From an uncultured Alsobacter sp. (GTDB lineage Bacteria > Pseudomonadota > Alphaproteobacteria > Rhizobiales > Beijerinckiaceae), in contig NZ_CAMFHB010000054.1 of the NCBI RefSeq assembly GCF_945952055.1, positions 1-37,076 on the forward strand: 37,076 bases of DNA, in the 5' to 3' direction. Under the pieces are notes generated by a model. That model worked only from the letters and a program-made list of their open reading frames with translations, made no database searches and had not been told where the DNA came from. A program made the position numbers and the translations under genes. Positions 16,060 to 24,713 of this stretch are shown here, in pieces. Positions within the stretch are counted from its first letter, which is position 1. Each line of letters begins with the position of its first letter.

Positions 16060-17667
16060 TCAGGCCGTGAGCCAGACATACTCGGCGAAGGCATAGCCCA
16101 TCATGCCACCGAGCGGGTTGGACTCCAGGCCCTGGAGCTTGGACGAGATCGCGTCGACGTTGGAGATCCACACGGGGATGGCCGTACCGGCCTCGTTGGC
16201 GATCATCGCCTGCATCTCGCCGTAGATTTGCTTGCGCTTGGCCTGGTCGAGCGAGCCGCGCGCCTCGATGATCATGCGGTCGAACTTCTCGGACTTGTAC
16301 TGGCTTTCGTTCCAGGGGGCCGAGCTCGTGTAGAGGAGCGAGAACAGGATGTCGGGCGTCGGCCGCGGGTTGATGTTGCCGAAGTGGAATGGCGCCTTCA
16401 GCCAGTAGTTCGACCAGTAGCCGTCCGACGGCACCCGCTTGACGTCGAAGTTCATGCCGATGGCCGCACCGGCCTGCTGCAGGACCACCGCCATGTCGAC
16501 GGACGACGACGCGGCGTCCGACGCGACGAGAGGCACGGCCTGGCCGAGGAGGCCCGACTTCTGGAAGAGCGACTTGGCCCGCTCGGGATCGTAGGGCTTG
16601 GGCTTCAGTTCGGCGTTGAAGTAGGGGCTGGACGGCGGGACCGGCTGGTCGTTGGCGATCTCGGCGAGGCCACGCAGGGCCGACTTCTGGATCTGCTCGC
16701 GGTTGAGCAGGTACTTCACGCCCTCGACGAAGCCCGCCTTGTCGCCGGGCGACATGTCCATGCGCATGTTGAGGTTGGTGTAGTTGCCCGAGGTCGTCTT
16801 GGACAGGACGACGCCGGGCTGGCTCTCCACGAGACGCATGGAGCGCGGGTTGATGGACGCCGCCAGCTGGATGTCGCCCGACAGGAGCGCGTTGACGCGG
16901 GCCGTGTCGTCGGGGATGGCGAAGAACTCGAAGGACTCCAGGTTCGCCTGCTTCTTCCAGTAGTTCTTGTTGCGCACGGCGACCGAGCGCACGCCGGGCT
17001 CGAAGGTCTGGCAGACGAAGGCGCCGGTGCCGTTGGCCTTGGAGAAGTCGGTCGTGCCGTCGGCGATGATCATGAAGTGATGCATGCCGAGGATGGTCGG
17101 CAGGTCGCCGTTGGGATCGGCGAGGGTGATCTCGACGGTGAGGGGATCGATCGCCTTCACGTCGGTGATCTGCTTGGCGATCGAGTTGACCTTGGAGGCG
17201 ACCGCCGGGTCGAGGTGGCGCTTCAGCGAGAACACCACGTCGGCCGAGGACAGCGTCTTGCCGTTGTGGAAGGTCACGCCCTTGCGCAGCTTGACCGTCC
17301 AGACCTTGGCGTCCTTGCTCTCGATGCTCTCGGCGAGCTCCATCTGCGGCGTGCCGCTTTTGTCGAGGAACGTCAGGCGATTGTAGAAGGCGCAGCAGCG
17401 CACGTAGTCGGTCGAGAGCGACGCCTTGGCCGGGTCGAGCGTGTCCGCGGTCGAGGACGACCAGCCCGCGGCCTTGAGGTTGCCGCCCGACGTCGGCGTC
17501 TGCGCCACGGCCGCCGTGACGCTGCCGAGCAGCGCGCTGCCGGCCGCGCTGGCCACGCCGCCCGCCAGCAGCATCTGCATCAGCTCGCGTCGCGTGGCTC
17601 CGCGGCGGATCGCGTTCTCAACCATGGCGTTGTCGGCCGCGGTCCAGTTGGTGATGGATTTCGTCAC
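16060..17667 (-). CDS. ABC transporter substrate-binding protein, family 5
   Basis: This 535-residue periplasmic receptor has the usual length and motifs of the DppA/OppA family (WTVKLRKGVTFHNGK, DPERAKSLFQKSG). The N-terminus has a twin arginine at 26-27 (TRREL) before a hydrophobic stretch and a likely cleavage after Ala55, suggesting Tat export. I chose the GTG at 17667, with AAGGGG about 8 bp upstream; the longer form from 17712 adds residues without family support. Family 5 receptors bind di- and oligopeptides, opines, nickel chelates or conjugated amino acids. The enzymes around it favour an amino-acid or amine conjugate. Confidence 0.93.
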   Translation of the reverse strand: MTKSITNWTAADNAMVENAIRRGATRRELMQMLLAGGVASAAGSALLGSVTAAVAQTPTSGGNLKAAGWSSSTADTLDPAKASLSTDYVRCCAFYNRLTFLDKSGTPQMELAESIESKDAKVWTVKLRKGVTFHNGKTLSSADVVFSLKRHLDPAVASKVNSIAKQITDVKAIDPLTVEITLADPNGDLPTILGMHHFMIIADGTTDFSKANGTGAFVCQTFEPGVRSVAVRNKNYWKKQANLESFEFFAIPDDTARVNALLSGDIQLAASINPRSMRLVESQPGVVLSKTTSGNYTNLNMRMDMSPGDKAGFVEGVKYLLNREQIQKSALRGLAEIANDQPVPPSSPYFNAELKPKPYDPERAKSLFQKSGLLGQAVPLVASDAASSSVDMAVVLQQAGAAIGMNFDVKRVPSDGYWSNYWLKAPFHFGNINPRPTPDILFSLLYTSSAPWNESQYKSEKFDRMIIEARGSLDQAKRKQIYGEMQAMIANEAGTAIPVWISNVDAISSKLQGLESNPLGGMMGYAFAEYVWLTA

Positions 17668-17739
17668 GGGGATCCCCTTCCTGCTCTCGGTGACTTCGCT
17701 GCCCCGCGGCACCGGCCGGCGGGACCTCTTGCGCGGCCT

Positions 17740-18456
17740 TCAGGCCTGTTCGTCTTGCTCCACCGCGTCGGCGAGTTCCGCCATCGAGGTGAAGTGATAG
17801 TCCGGCCGGGTGAAGCTCTCCGGCTCGATCGTGCCGCCGTATCCAGGCTGCGCGTGGCGCCTCTGGATCCAGCAATTGGTCATGCCCAGCCGTCGCGAGA
17901 CCCCGATGTCGTGGTACTGGCTCTGGGCGACGTGGAGGATGTCGTCCTTGCCCGCACCCTCCGTCCCGACGAAGGCGAAGACCTGCTCGAAGAAGGCCGG
18001 GTCGGGCTTCTCCAGGCCGGTGTCGTCGACCGTGAAGGCCGCGTGGAACGGACGGCCGAGCGTCAGCGAGAAGTGCTCGAAGGCCCAGCGCTGGGCGTTC
18101 GTCATGGCGATGAGGCGATAGCGCCGCGCCAGGCGCGCGAGCGCTTGCGCGCTGTCGGGAAAGCCCTTCCAGTTTTCCGCCGAGGCCCGCAGGCGCTCCC
18201 CGTGCCGGGGTTCGGCGGGCAGGCCGAGCTGCGGCGCGATCACGAGGTAGACGCGGGCGAGGTCGTCGGGGAAGCGCAGGGCATCCGGGGTGTAGCGCGC
18301 GGCGCGGTAGAGCGATAGCGCGGCCTCGCCGTCGATGGCGACGCCCGCTTCCGCGGCGATGGCCGCCAGGCAATCCTTGATACCGCCCTCGAAGTCGATC
18401 AGCGTGCCGACGACGTCGAAGCTCATGTATCGGAAGTCACGCAAGCGCTTCGCCAC
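17740..18456 (-). CDS. HAD-superfamily hydrolase, haloacid dehalogenase type II-like
   Basis: This 238-residue protein has the HAD motifs FDVVGTL (nucleophile Asp14), TNA, EKPDP and a C-terminal acidic segment. The second position after the nucleophile is Val rather than the second Asp of phosphatases, which points to the dehalogenase-like branch. The GTG start has AGAGGG upstream; the ATG at 18426 would cut into motif I. It lies 72 bp before the binding protein and 236 bp after the aminotransferase. A second HAD protein of this branch is at 21235. The physiological substrate is unknown. Confidence 0.85.
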   Translation of the reverse strand: MAKRLRDFRYMSFDVVGTLIDFEGGIKDCLAAIAAEAGVAIDGEAALSLYRAARYTPDALRFPDDLARVYLVIAPQLGLPAEPRHGERLRASAENWKGFPDSAQALARLARRYRLIAMTNAQRWAFEHFSLTLGRPFHAAFTVDDTGLEKPDPAFFEQVFAFVGTEGAGKDDILHVAQSQYHDIGVSRRLGMTNCWIQRRHAQPGYGGTIEPESFTRPDYHFTSMAELADAVEQDEQA

Positions 18457-18596
18457 GTCTGGTCCCTCTGCGCAGGTCGATCGCCTGCCTTCGTGTCGCT
18501 GTTCGGCAGTCAGGTCCCGATCGCGTCCGGGAGGTCCCCGGTGGCCCTGGCGCGGCCCCTCGCCGATCTCGACCTTCGTCTCAGTGTCTCAGGCTG

Positions 18597-18636
18597 GTGC
18601 TGCGGGAGTCGCTGAAACCGCGAGTCCCCGCAGCAC
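18597..18636. repeat. Long imperfect hairpin between aminotransferase and HAD genes
   Basis: A 10-bp perfect outer stem (18597-18606 with 18627-18636) continues into a 4-bp inner stem after a mismatch and a bulge, around a 7-nt loop. It lies in the 236-bp space between two minus-strand genes, the widest gap in that array. Neither strand has a U-run after the stem. It could be a processing or partial termination site that sets different levels for upstream enzymes and the downstream importer. The rest of 18457-18692 shows nothing clear. Confidence 0.55.
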
Positions 18637-18692
18637 AAAATTCTGAAAACGGGCCCGGCCCCACATAACGGATGCGGCGAAGCCGCCGCCGC

Positions 18693-20066
18693 TCAGGCCA
18701 TCGCGGCGCGCACGTCGGGATCCTCGAGGGTCTGGTCGAGCGTCATCCGCGTGCGCTCGAGGATGGCGTCGATGTCCGCGTCGGTGCAGCACAGCGGCGG
18801 TGCGTAGCCCAGCACGCCGTTGCCGAAGGCCCGGATCACCAGGCCGTTGTCCCAGGCCCTGTCGAAGATGCGCCGAGCCGGATCGGCCGCGGGCGGCAGA
18901 GGCGTCTTGCGGGCCTTGTCGGTGACGAGCTCGACGGCCGCCAGCATGCCGCGCCCGCGCACGTCGCCGACCAGCGGATGGTCGGCCAGCGCGCGCAGCC
19001 CGGCGAGAAGCCGGGCCCCCGCCTTGCGGCCGTTCTCGAGCAGGCCCGCCTCGTAGAGGCGCAGCACCTCGAGCCCCACGGCCGCGCTGACCGGGTGGGC
19101 CGAATAGGTGTATCCGTGGCCGATCACCGAGCCGCCGGCCCCGTCGGCGATCGTCGCGTAGACGTGGTCCGACAGGAAGACCGCCCCCATCGGCACGTAG
19201 CCCGAGGTCAGCCCCTTCGCGGCGGTCATCAGGTCGGGAACGATCCCTTCGTCGCTGCAGGCGAAGAGCGGTCCCGTGCGGCCGAAGCCGGTGATCACCT
19301 CGTCCGCGACGAACAGGATGTCGAGTTCGCGGCACAGGTCGCGCATCGCCTTGACCCAGCCGTCCGGCGGAACCAGCACGCCGCCCGAGCCCTGGATGGG
19401 CTCGACGTAGAAGGCGGCCACGCGGTCCTGTCCCAGTTCCTCCACCTTCGCCCGCAGGGCGGCGGTCGAAGCCGCGATGATCGACGCGGCGTCCTGGCCC
19501 GCCGGATTGCGGTAGGCATAATGCGACGGAATTTTATGCTGCCAGTGAAAGGGCACGCCGAAGCCCTGGTGGAAGGCGGGCAGCGCGGTGAGGCCGGCGC
19601 CGACCGTCGACGAGCCGTGATAGCCCTGCTCGACCGAGATGAACTGGTCCTTCTCCGGCCGCCCGCGCGCGATCTGGTAGTAGCGGACGAAGCGCACGGT
19701 GCTGTCGACCGCGTCGGACCCGCCCAGCGTGAAGTAGACGTGGTTGAGGTCGCCGGGGGCGCGGTCGGCGAGTTCGGCGGCCAGCCGGATCGCCGGCTCC
19801 GACCCCAGTCCGAAATAGCCCGTGGCATAGGCGAGCTCGCGCATCTGCCGCGTCGCCGCCTCGACGATGCTGTCGACGCCGTAGCCGACGTTGACGCACC
19901 AGAGCCCGGCGAAGCCGTCCACCATGGTGTGCCCCGTGGCGTCCGTGACGGTCGCGCCCTTGGCCGACTTCAACACCCTCACGCCCGCCCGCTCGTGCCC
20001 CCGGTAGGACGCGACGGGATGGACGAGGTGCAGGCGGTCGAGCTCGACGAGCGAATTGCTGGACAT
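18693..20066 (-). CDS. Class III (omega-amino acid/diamine) aminotransferase
   Basis: This 457-residue PLP enzyme belongs to class III aminotransferases of the putrescine- or beta-alanine:pyruvate type. The Schiff-base lysine is Lys284 in TAAKGLTSGYVPMGA. The N-terminal HPVASYRGHER, followed by GLWCVNVGYG, is shared with diamine- and taurine-type transaminases. It would convert a primary omega-amine to an aldehyde, which the aldehyde dehydrogenases at 23221-26177 could oxidise. It begins 15 bp after the GNAT gene in the same direction, so the two are cotranscribed. Amine preference cannot be settled from sequence. Confidence 0.9.
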   Translation of the reverse strand: MSSNSLVELDRLHLVHPVASYRGHERAGVRVLKSAKGATVTDATGHTMVDGFAGLWCVNVGYGVDSIVEAATRQMRELAYATGYFGLGSEPAIRLAAELADRAPGDLNHVYFTLGGSDAVDSTVRFVRYYQIARGRPEKDQFISVEQGYHGSSTVGAGLTALPAFHQGFGVPFHWQHKIPSHYAYRNPAGQDAASIIAASTAALRAKVEELGQDRVAAFYVEPIQGSGGVLVPPDGWVKAMRDLCRELDILFVADEVITGFGRTGPLFACSDEGIVPDLMTAAKGLTSGYVPMGAVFLSDHVYATIADGAGGSVIGHGYTYSAHPVSAAVGLEVLRLYEAGLLENGRKAGARLLAGLRALADHPLVGDVRGRGMLAAVELVTDKARKTPLPPAADPARRIFDRAWDNGLVIRAFGNGVLGYAPPLCCTDADIDAILERTRMTLDQTLEDPDVRAAMA

Positions 20067-20081
20067 GGGTGTCTCCGGTGT

Positions 20082-20945
20082 TCAGCCGAGCGCCTGGCTG
20101 GCGAGTGCGTAGGTCTGGAAGGATGAGGTCTGGCGCGGCTGCGCATGGCGGACCATCGCGACGCCGCCACCGACGGCCGGCAGGCCGCGCTCCGCCAGCC
20201 AGGTCCCCAGGGCGGGGTCGGGCGTGTCGACCCGGACGAAGCCGCTGGTGCAGCGCGCGAAGGCGGCCTCGACGAGGGCCTTGGCCTCCGCCGTCGTCTG
20301 GGCGACGACGGGACCGACGACCTCGCCGCGCCCGAAGGCACGCAGCACGGCGAAGCCGCGGATCGTCCCGTCCTGGCGCAGCACGGCGACCCGGCCGACC
20401 GCTGCGAGCGCGGCCAGCATGGTCGCCCGGTCGAAGCCGGTCGCCATGCGGTCGAGAGGCGAGAGCGACGCGATCGCCTGCGGCTCGACGTCCCAGGCGA
20501 TGCGCCCGTCTGTCCCGGCCACGCCCGGAACCGGCCCCTGGTGCTGCACGATGTCGCCGACGCGCCGGAAGCCGAGCTTTTCGTAGAGAGGCAGCCCTTC
20601 GCGCGTCGCGATGAGGCGCTGTTCCCGCCCCTCGACGGCGGCGAGGGCCCGGTCCATCAGGAGCCGGCCGATGCCGCGTCCGCGCAGGCTCTCGTCCACC
20701 AGCACCATGTTCACGGTGGCGCCGTCGGCACCGAAGGGGGTCGCGAGCGCCGTGCCCACGAGGCGCTCGCCGTCCAGCGCGGCAAGGCCGCGGCTCTGGG
20801 CCAGCACGAGCGCCCAGTCCTCGAGGCGATGGGGCCACTGCGCCTGGCGCGACAGCGAGACCGCCTCCCCGAGCCGATCGACCGTCAGCGGGCCGATCCG
20901 GATGTCGCGGGAGAGGGGAGCGGTCGCGGCAGTGTGGCTGGTCAT
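20082..20945 (-). CDS. Two-domain GNAT acetyltransferase
   Basis: This 287-residue protein has an N-terminal GNAT domain with the acetyl-CoA loop RGRGIG (about residue 90) and a C-terminal domain of the kind often paired with it (GFAVLRAFGRGEVVGPVV). It likely acetylates a small amine. It opens the long minus-strand array. The ATG at 20945 is directly preceded by TCCTCC rather than a Shine-Dalgarno, so a leaderless or unusual start is possible. A clear paralogue is at 27749-28657: both share WPHRxxDW near the N-terminus and end in TYALASxAL. Confidence 0.85.
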   Translation of the reverse strand: MTSHTAATAPLSRDIRIGPLTVDRLGEAVSLSRQAQWPHRLEDWALVLAQSRGLAALDGERLVGTALATPFGADGATVNMVLVDESLRGRGIGRLLMDRALAAVEGREQRLIATREGLPLYEKLGFRRVGDIVQHQGPVPGVAGTDGRIAWDVEPQAIASLSPLDRMATGFDRATMLAALAAVGRVAVLRQDGTIRGFAVLRAFGRGEVVGPVVAQTTAEAKALVEAAFARCTSGFVRVDTPDPALGTWLAERGLPAVGGGVAMVRHAQPRQTSSFQTYALASQALG

Positions 20946-21234
20946 GGAGGAACGCTAGCGCCGCCCGGCGAGGCGGTTGCGCTCTCTTGTGCCGTCGCGG
21001 CGGCAGCTTCCGCCATTCCTCGGCACCGCCGCCACATCTTATGCCGGGCGGACGCGGCGCGGGCCGTCGTCACGGGCGCCGGGGCCGCCGCCCGCGGACA
21101 CGGCCGCAACTCTCTGCCGCCGTGCTCACGCGATACGGCACGATCTGCTCCGGGCAGGACGGGATTCCGGCAATGCCTCTGCCGCGCGGGTCCTACTCTC
21201 GTTCGTATCGACGGACCATCCGAGGACCCGCTCC
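20946..21234. promoter_or_regulatory. Divergent intergenic region, GNAT / HAD
   Basis: This 289-bp gap is the longest in the window and separates the minus-strand array from the plus-strand HAD-PuuB-like pair, so it must hold both promoters. I see no convincing -35/-10 pair, operator palindrome or terminator; it is rich in GC repeats that could form several weak hairpins. Confidence 0.35.
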
Positions 21235-21903
21235 ATGCCCCAGTTCCGGCCCAAGTACATCACGTTCGACTGCTACGGCACGCTCACCAACTTCCAGATG
21301 GCCGAGGCGGCGCGCGACATCTACGGGGCCGGCCTGGACGAGCAGGCCATGCTGCGCTTCATCCGGATCTTCGCGGCCTACCGGCTGGACGAGATCCTCG
21401 GCGCCTGGAAGCCCTATGCGGAGGTCGTCCACAACGCCGTCGAGCGCACCTGCCGCAAGACGGGCGTGCCGTTCAAGCCGGAGGACGCCAAGGCGATCTA
21501 CGAGCGCGTGCCGACCTGGGGCCCGCACGCCGACGTCCCCGCGGGGCTCGCCAAGGTCGCCGAGAAGATCCCGCTGGTGATCCTGTCCAACGCGTCGAAC
21601 GACCAGATCATGCACAACGTCGCCAAGCTCGGCGCCCCGTTCCATGCCGTCTACACGGCGCAGCAGGCCAATGCCTACAAGCCGCGGTTCCAGGCCTTCG
21701 AGTACATGTTCGACATGCTCGGCTGCGGCCCCGAGGACGTGATGCACTGCTCCTCGTCGTTCCGGTACGACCTGATGTCGGCCTACGACCTGGGGATCAA
21801 GAACAAGGTCTGGGTCAACCGCGGACACGAGCCGCCGAATCCCTACTACGAGTACGTGGAGATCAAGGACATCTCCGGCCTGCCCGGCGTGCTGGGCCTC
21901 TGA
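21235..21903 (+). CDS. HAD-superfamily hydrolase, haloacid dehalogenase type II
   Basis: This 222-residue protein has FDCYGTL with the nucleophilic Asp near residue 12, SNASND as motif II, YKPRF as the lysine motif and SSFRYDLMSAYDLG as motif IV. The DxYGTL form is that of L-2-haloacid dehalogenases. I chose ATG 21235 with GAGGA upstream because upstream in-frame residues are low-complexity. It is followed after 9 bp by a PuuB-like oxidase and is certainly cotranscribed with it. HAD proteins of this type often accompany amine catabolism with unknown roles. Confidence 0.88.
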   Translation: MPQFRPKYITFDCYGTLTNFQMAEAARDIYGAGLDEQAMLRFIRIFAAYRLDEILGAWKPYAEVVHNAVERTCRKTGVPFKPEDAKAIYERVPTWGPHADVPAGLAKVAEKIPLVILSNASNDQIMHNVAKLGAPFHAVYTAQQANAYKPRFQAFEYMFDMLGCGPEDVMHCSSSFRYDLMSAYDLGIKNKVWVNRGHEPPNPYYEYVEIKDISGLPGVLGL

Positions 21904-21912
21904 GGATCCGCC

Positions 21913-23193
21913 ATGCGCTTCGCATCCTACTGGCACGACACGGCGCCGGCCTTCACGGGCGCGACGGCCGGTCCCACGGACGGGACATGGGACGTCGCCG
22001 TGGTCGGCGGCGGCTTCACCGGCCTCTCCGCGGCCCGGACGCTGGCGATGGGCGGCGCGAAGGTGGTCCTGCTCGAGGCCGGGACGATCGGCAGCGGTGC
22101 CTCCGGACGCAACGGCGGCCACCTGAACAACGGGCTCGCGCACTCGTTCACGGCCGCCAAGGCGCATCTCGGGCCGGAGCGCGCGGTCGCCCTCTACCGT
22201 GCGCTCGACGCGTCGGTGGACCACGTGGAGCGCACCGTCGCGGACGAGGGGATCGCCTGCGACTTCAAGAGGGTCGGCAAGCTGAAGCTCGCCTCCAAGC
22301 CGGCCCATTTCGACGCCATCGCCCGCAACTTCGACGTCGTGCATCGGGAGGTCGATCCGGACACCGCCCTGCTCAGCCGCGACGACCTGAAGGGCGAGGT
22401 GCGCTCGGACGCCTTCCACGGCGCCATGCTGTCGAAGAAGAGCGCCGTGATGCACATGGGCCGCTATGCCACGGGCCTGGCCGAGGCGGCCGTGCGTCGC
22501 GGCGCGACCATCTTCGAGAAGGCGCCGGTCACGGCCCTGCGCCGGGAGGCTGGCGGCTTCGTGCTGCAGACCCCGCGCGGAACCCTCACCGCGAAGGAGG
22601 TGCTGGTCGCTACCGGCGCCTACACGACGGGAGCCTTCGGCTGGTTCAGGCGCCGCATCATCCCCGTGGGCAGCTTCATCGTCGCGACGCGGCCCCTGTC
22701 GGACGTCGAGGTCGCCGGCGCCCTGCCGCGCGAGCGCACCTTCGTGACCTCGATGAACATCGGCAACTACTTCCGGCTTTCCCCCGATCGCCGCCTCATC
22801 TTCGGCGGCCGGGCGCGCTTCTCCGCGGTCTCCAACCAGCAGTCGGATGCCAGGAGCGGCGCCATCCTGCGCGCCGGCCTCGCGGAGCTGTTTCCGCAGC
22901 TCGCCACTGTCGACGTCGACTATTGCTGGGGCGGCCTCGTCGACATGACCAAGGATCGCTATCCGCGTGCCGGGCGCAACGAGGACGGGCTCTGGTACGC
23001 CATGGGCTACTCGGGGCACGGGGCGCAGATGTCCGGCTACATGGGCGCGACGCTGGCCCGGGCCATCCTCGGCCAGCAGGACGACAACCCCCTGAAGGGG
23101 CTCTCCTGGCCGGCCGTGCCGGGGCACCTGGGCCAGCCCTGGTTCCTGCCCATCGTCGGCTTCTATTACAAGATGCTCGACCGCTTCCAGTGA
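21913..23193 (+). CDS. FAD-dependent amine oxidase, gamma-glutamylputrescine oxidase-like
   Basis: This 426-residue DAO-family protein resembles PuuB/OrdL. It has GGGFTG in the FAD motif near residue 32, SGRNGGHLNNG after the second strand, and the C-terminal GYSGHGAQMSGYMG. PuuB oxidises gamma-glutamylputrescine to the aldehyde, releasing ammonia and hydrogen peroxide. The aldehyde dehydrogenases in the convergent operon could take the product. No PuuA-like ligase or PuuD-like hydrolase is in the window, so the true substrate may be a different gamma-glutamyl or N-substituted amine. Confidence 0.87.
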   Translation: MRFASYWHDTAPAFTGATAGPTDGTWDVAVVGGGFTGLSAARTLAMGGAKVVLLEAGTIGSGASGRNGGHLNNGLAHSFTAAKAHLGPERAVALYRALDASVDHVERTVADEGIACDFKRVGKLKLASKPAHFDAIARNFDVVHREVDPDTALLSRDDLKGEVRSDAFHGAMLSKKSAVMHMGRYATGLAEAAVRRGATIFEKAPVTALRREAGGFVLQTPRGTLTAKEVLVATGAYTTGAFGWFRRRIIPVGSFIVATRPLSDVEVAGALPRERTFVTSMNIGNYFRLSPDRRLIFGGRARFSAVSNQQSDARSGAILRAGLAELFPQLATVDVDYCWGGLVDMTKDRYPRAGRNEDGLWYAMGYSGHGAQMSGYMGATLARAILGQQDDNPLKGLSWPAVPGHLGQPWFLPIVGFYYKMLDRFQ

Positions 23194-23203
23194 GCGGGGA
23201 CGG

Positions 23204-23220
23204 GCGCCGCGCCGCGGCGC
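23204..23220. terminator. Hairpin between convergent genes
   Basis: A perfect 7-bp all-GC stem (GCGCCGC with GCGGCGC) with a 3-nt loop fills most of the 27-bp gap between the stops of the PuuB-like gene and gabD. It lacks U-runs, so any two-way termination would be weak. Confidence 0.4.
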
Positions 23221-24672
23221 TCAGTCCAGCCCGCCGATGTGGAAGCTCTTGGTCTCGAGATACTCCTCGATGCCGATCTGGGCCCCTTCCCGTCCGAGCC
23301 CGGACTGCTTGACGCCGCCGAAGGGAGCGACCTCGGTCGAGATGGCGCCGGTGTTGAGGCCCACCATCCCGAACTCCAGAGCCTCGCCGACGCGCCAGGC
23401 CCGCTTCAGGTTCTCGGTGTAGAAATAGGCCGCGAGCCCATACGGCGTGCCGTTGGCGATCGCGATGGCCTCGGCCTCGCTCCCGAACCGGAACAGCGGC
23501 GCGACGGGCCCGAAGGTCTCCTCGGCGGCGAGCGCCATGTCCGTCGTCGCGTCGCCGAGCACCACCGGCGCGACGTAGAAGCCGCCCGCCGGGGTCGGGG
23601 CGCCGACCGTCAGCGTCCGCGCGCCCTTGGAGACCGCATCGGCCACGTGACGCTCGATCTTGTCGAGCGCGGCCGCGTTGATCATGGGCCCGATGTCGAC
23701 GCCGGGCTGCGTCCCCGGGCCGACCCTCATGGCCGAGACCCGGGCCGCGAGGCGTTCGGCGAAAGCATCGTAGATGCCGTCCTGCACCAGGATGCGGTTC
23801 GCGCAGACGCAGGTCTGGCCGCCGTTGCGGAACTTCGAGGCGATCACGCCTTCGATGGCGCGGTCGAGGTCCGCGTCGTCGAACACGATGAACGGGGCGT
23901 TCCCTCCCAGTTCCAGGCTCAGGCGCTTGATGCTGTCGGCGGCCTGGCGCATCAGCAGCGCCCCCACGCGCGTCGACCCCGTGAAGGAGATCTTGCGCAC
24001 CGTGGGATTGGCCGTGATCTCCGCCCCGATCCCGGCCGGCATGCCGGTCACGATGTTCACGACCCCGGCCGGGATGCCGGCACGTTCGGCGAGCACGCCG
24101 AGGGCGAGCGCCGAGTAGGGCGTCAGGTCGGAAGGCTTGATCACCACCGTGCACCCGGCCGCGAGAGCGGGGGCGACCTTGCGGGTGATCATCGCGTTGG
24201 GAAAATTCCACGGCGTCACGATCCCGCACACGCCGACGGGCTCCTTGAGGACGAGGATGCGCCGATCCGGCGTCGGCGAGGGGATGGTTCCGCCCCCGAC
24301 GCGGCGCGCCTCCTCGGCGAACCACTTCACGAAGGACGCGCCGTAGCGGATCTCGCCCTGGGCCTCGGCGAGCGGTTTGCCCTGCTCGGTCGTCAGGATC
24401 AGCGCGAGGGCGTCGAGGTTCTCCAGCATCAGGGCATGCCAGCGCTCGAGCAGCGCCGCGCGCTCGGCCGCGGTGCGGGCCCGCCATGCCGGGAAGGCGG
24501 CGGCTGCCGCCGCGATGGCCTCGCGGGTGTCCTGCGTGCCGGCGTCCGGCACGGTGCCGATGACCTGCCCCGTCGCGGGATCGGTCACGTCGATGGTCGC
24601 CCCGCTGGCCGCGTCGCACCACCGGCCTCCCACGAGGCACTGCTGGCGCAGGAGGTCGGTGCTGATCGGCAT
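23221..24672 (-). CDS. gabD: NADP-dependent succinate-semialdehyde dehydrogenase
   Basis: This 483-residue aldehyde dehydrogenase matches GabD in length (482) and motifs. The cofactor region has TPWNFPNAM, the general base is in LELGGNAPF, and the catalytic cysteine is Cys288 in GQTCVCANR, the same number as in E. coli GabD, with the neighbouring Cys290. It oxidises succinate semialdehyde to succinate for the citric acid cycle. I chose ATG 24672 with GGGAGA upstream; the start at 24717 overlaps the previous stop and lacks family support. It is last in the four-gene minus-strand operon. Confidence 0.9.
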   Translation of the reverse strand: MPISTDLLRQQCLVGGRWCDAASGATIDVTDPATGQVIGTVPDAGTQDTREAIAAAAAAFPAWRARTAAERAALLERWHALMLENLDALALILTTEQGKPLAEAQGEIRYGASFVKWFAEEARRVGGGTIPSPTPDRRILVLKEPVGVCGIVTPWNFPNAMITRKVAPALAAGCTVVIKPSDLTPYSALALGVLAERAGIPAGVVNIVTGMPAGIGAEITANPTVRKISFTGSTRVGALLMRQAADSIKRLSLELGGNAPFIVFDDADLDRAIEGVIASKFRNGGQTCVCANRILVQDGIYDAFAERLAARVSAMRVGPGTQPGVDIGPMINAAALDKIERHVADAVSKGARTLTVGAPTPAGGFYVAPVVLGDATTDMALAAEETFGPVAPLFRFGSEAEAIAIANGTPYGLAAYFYTENLKRAWRVGEALEFGMVGLNTGAISTEVAPFGGVKQSGLGREGAQIGIEEYLETKSFHIGGLD

Positions 24673-24713
24673 GGTCTGTCTCCCTGGTCGAGGATCGTTC
24701 GGTCGTGGCCGCG

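Noticed and set aside
15274-18318. 1014-codon open frame on the plus strand
   Set aside because: It lies antisense to the well-supported binding-protein and permease genes and has the Arg/Gly/Asp/His-rich composition typical of shadow frames in GC-rich DNA; no family motif is visible.
18597-18636. Rho-independent terminator in the aminotransferase-HAD gap
   Set aside because: The hairpin has no U-run on either strand, so I list it as an unexplained inverted repeat instead.
20145-23312. 1055-codon open frame on the plus strand
   Set aside because: It crosses the GNAT, HAD and PuuB-like genes in a different frame with low-complexity Arg/Ala/Gly composition. The overlapped genes have clear family motifs.
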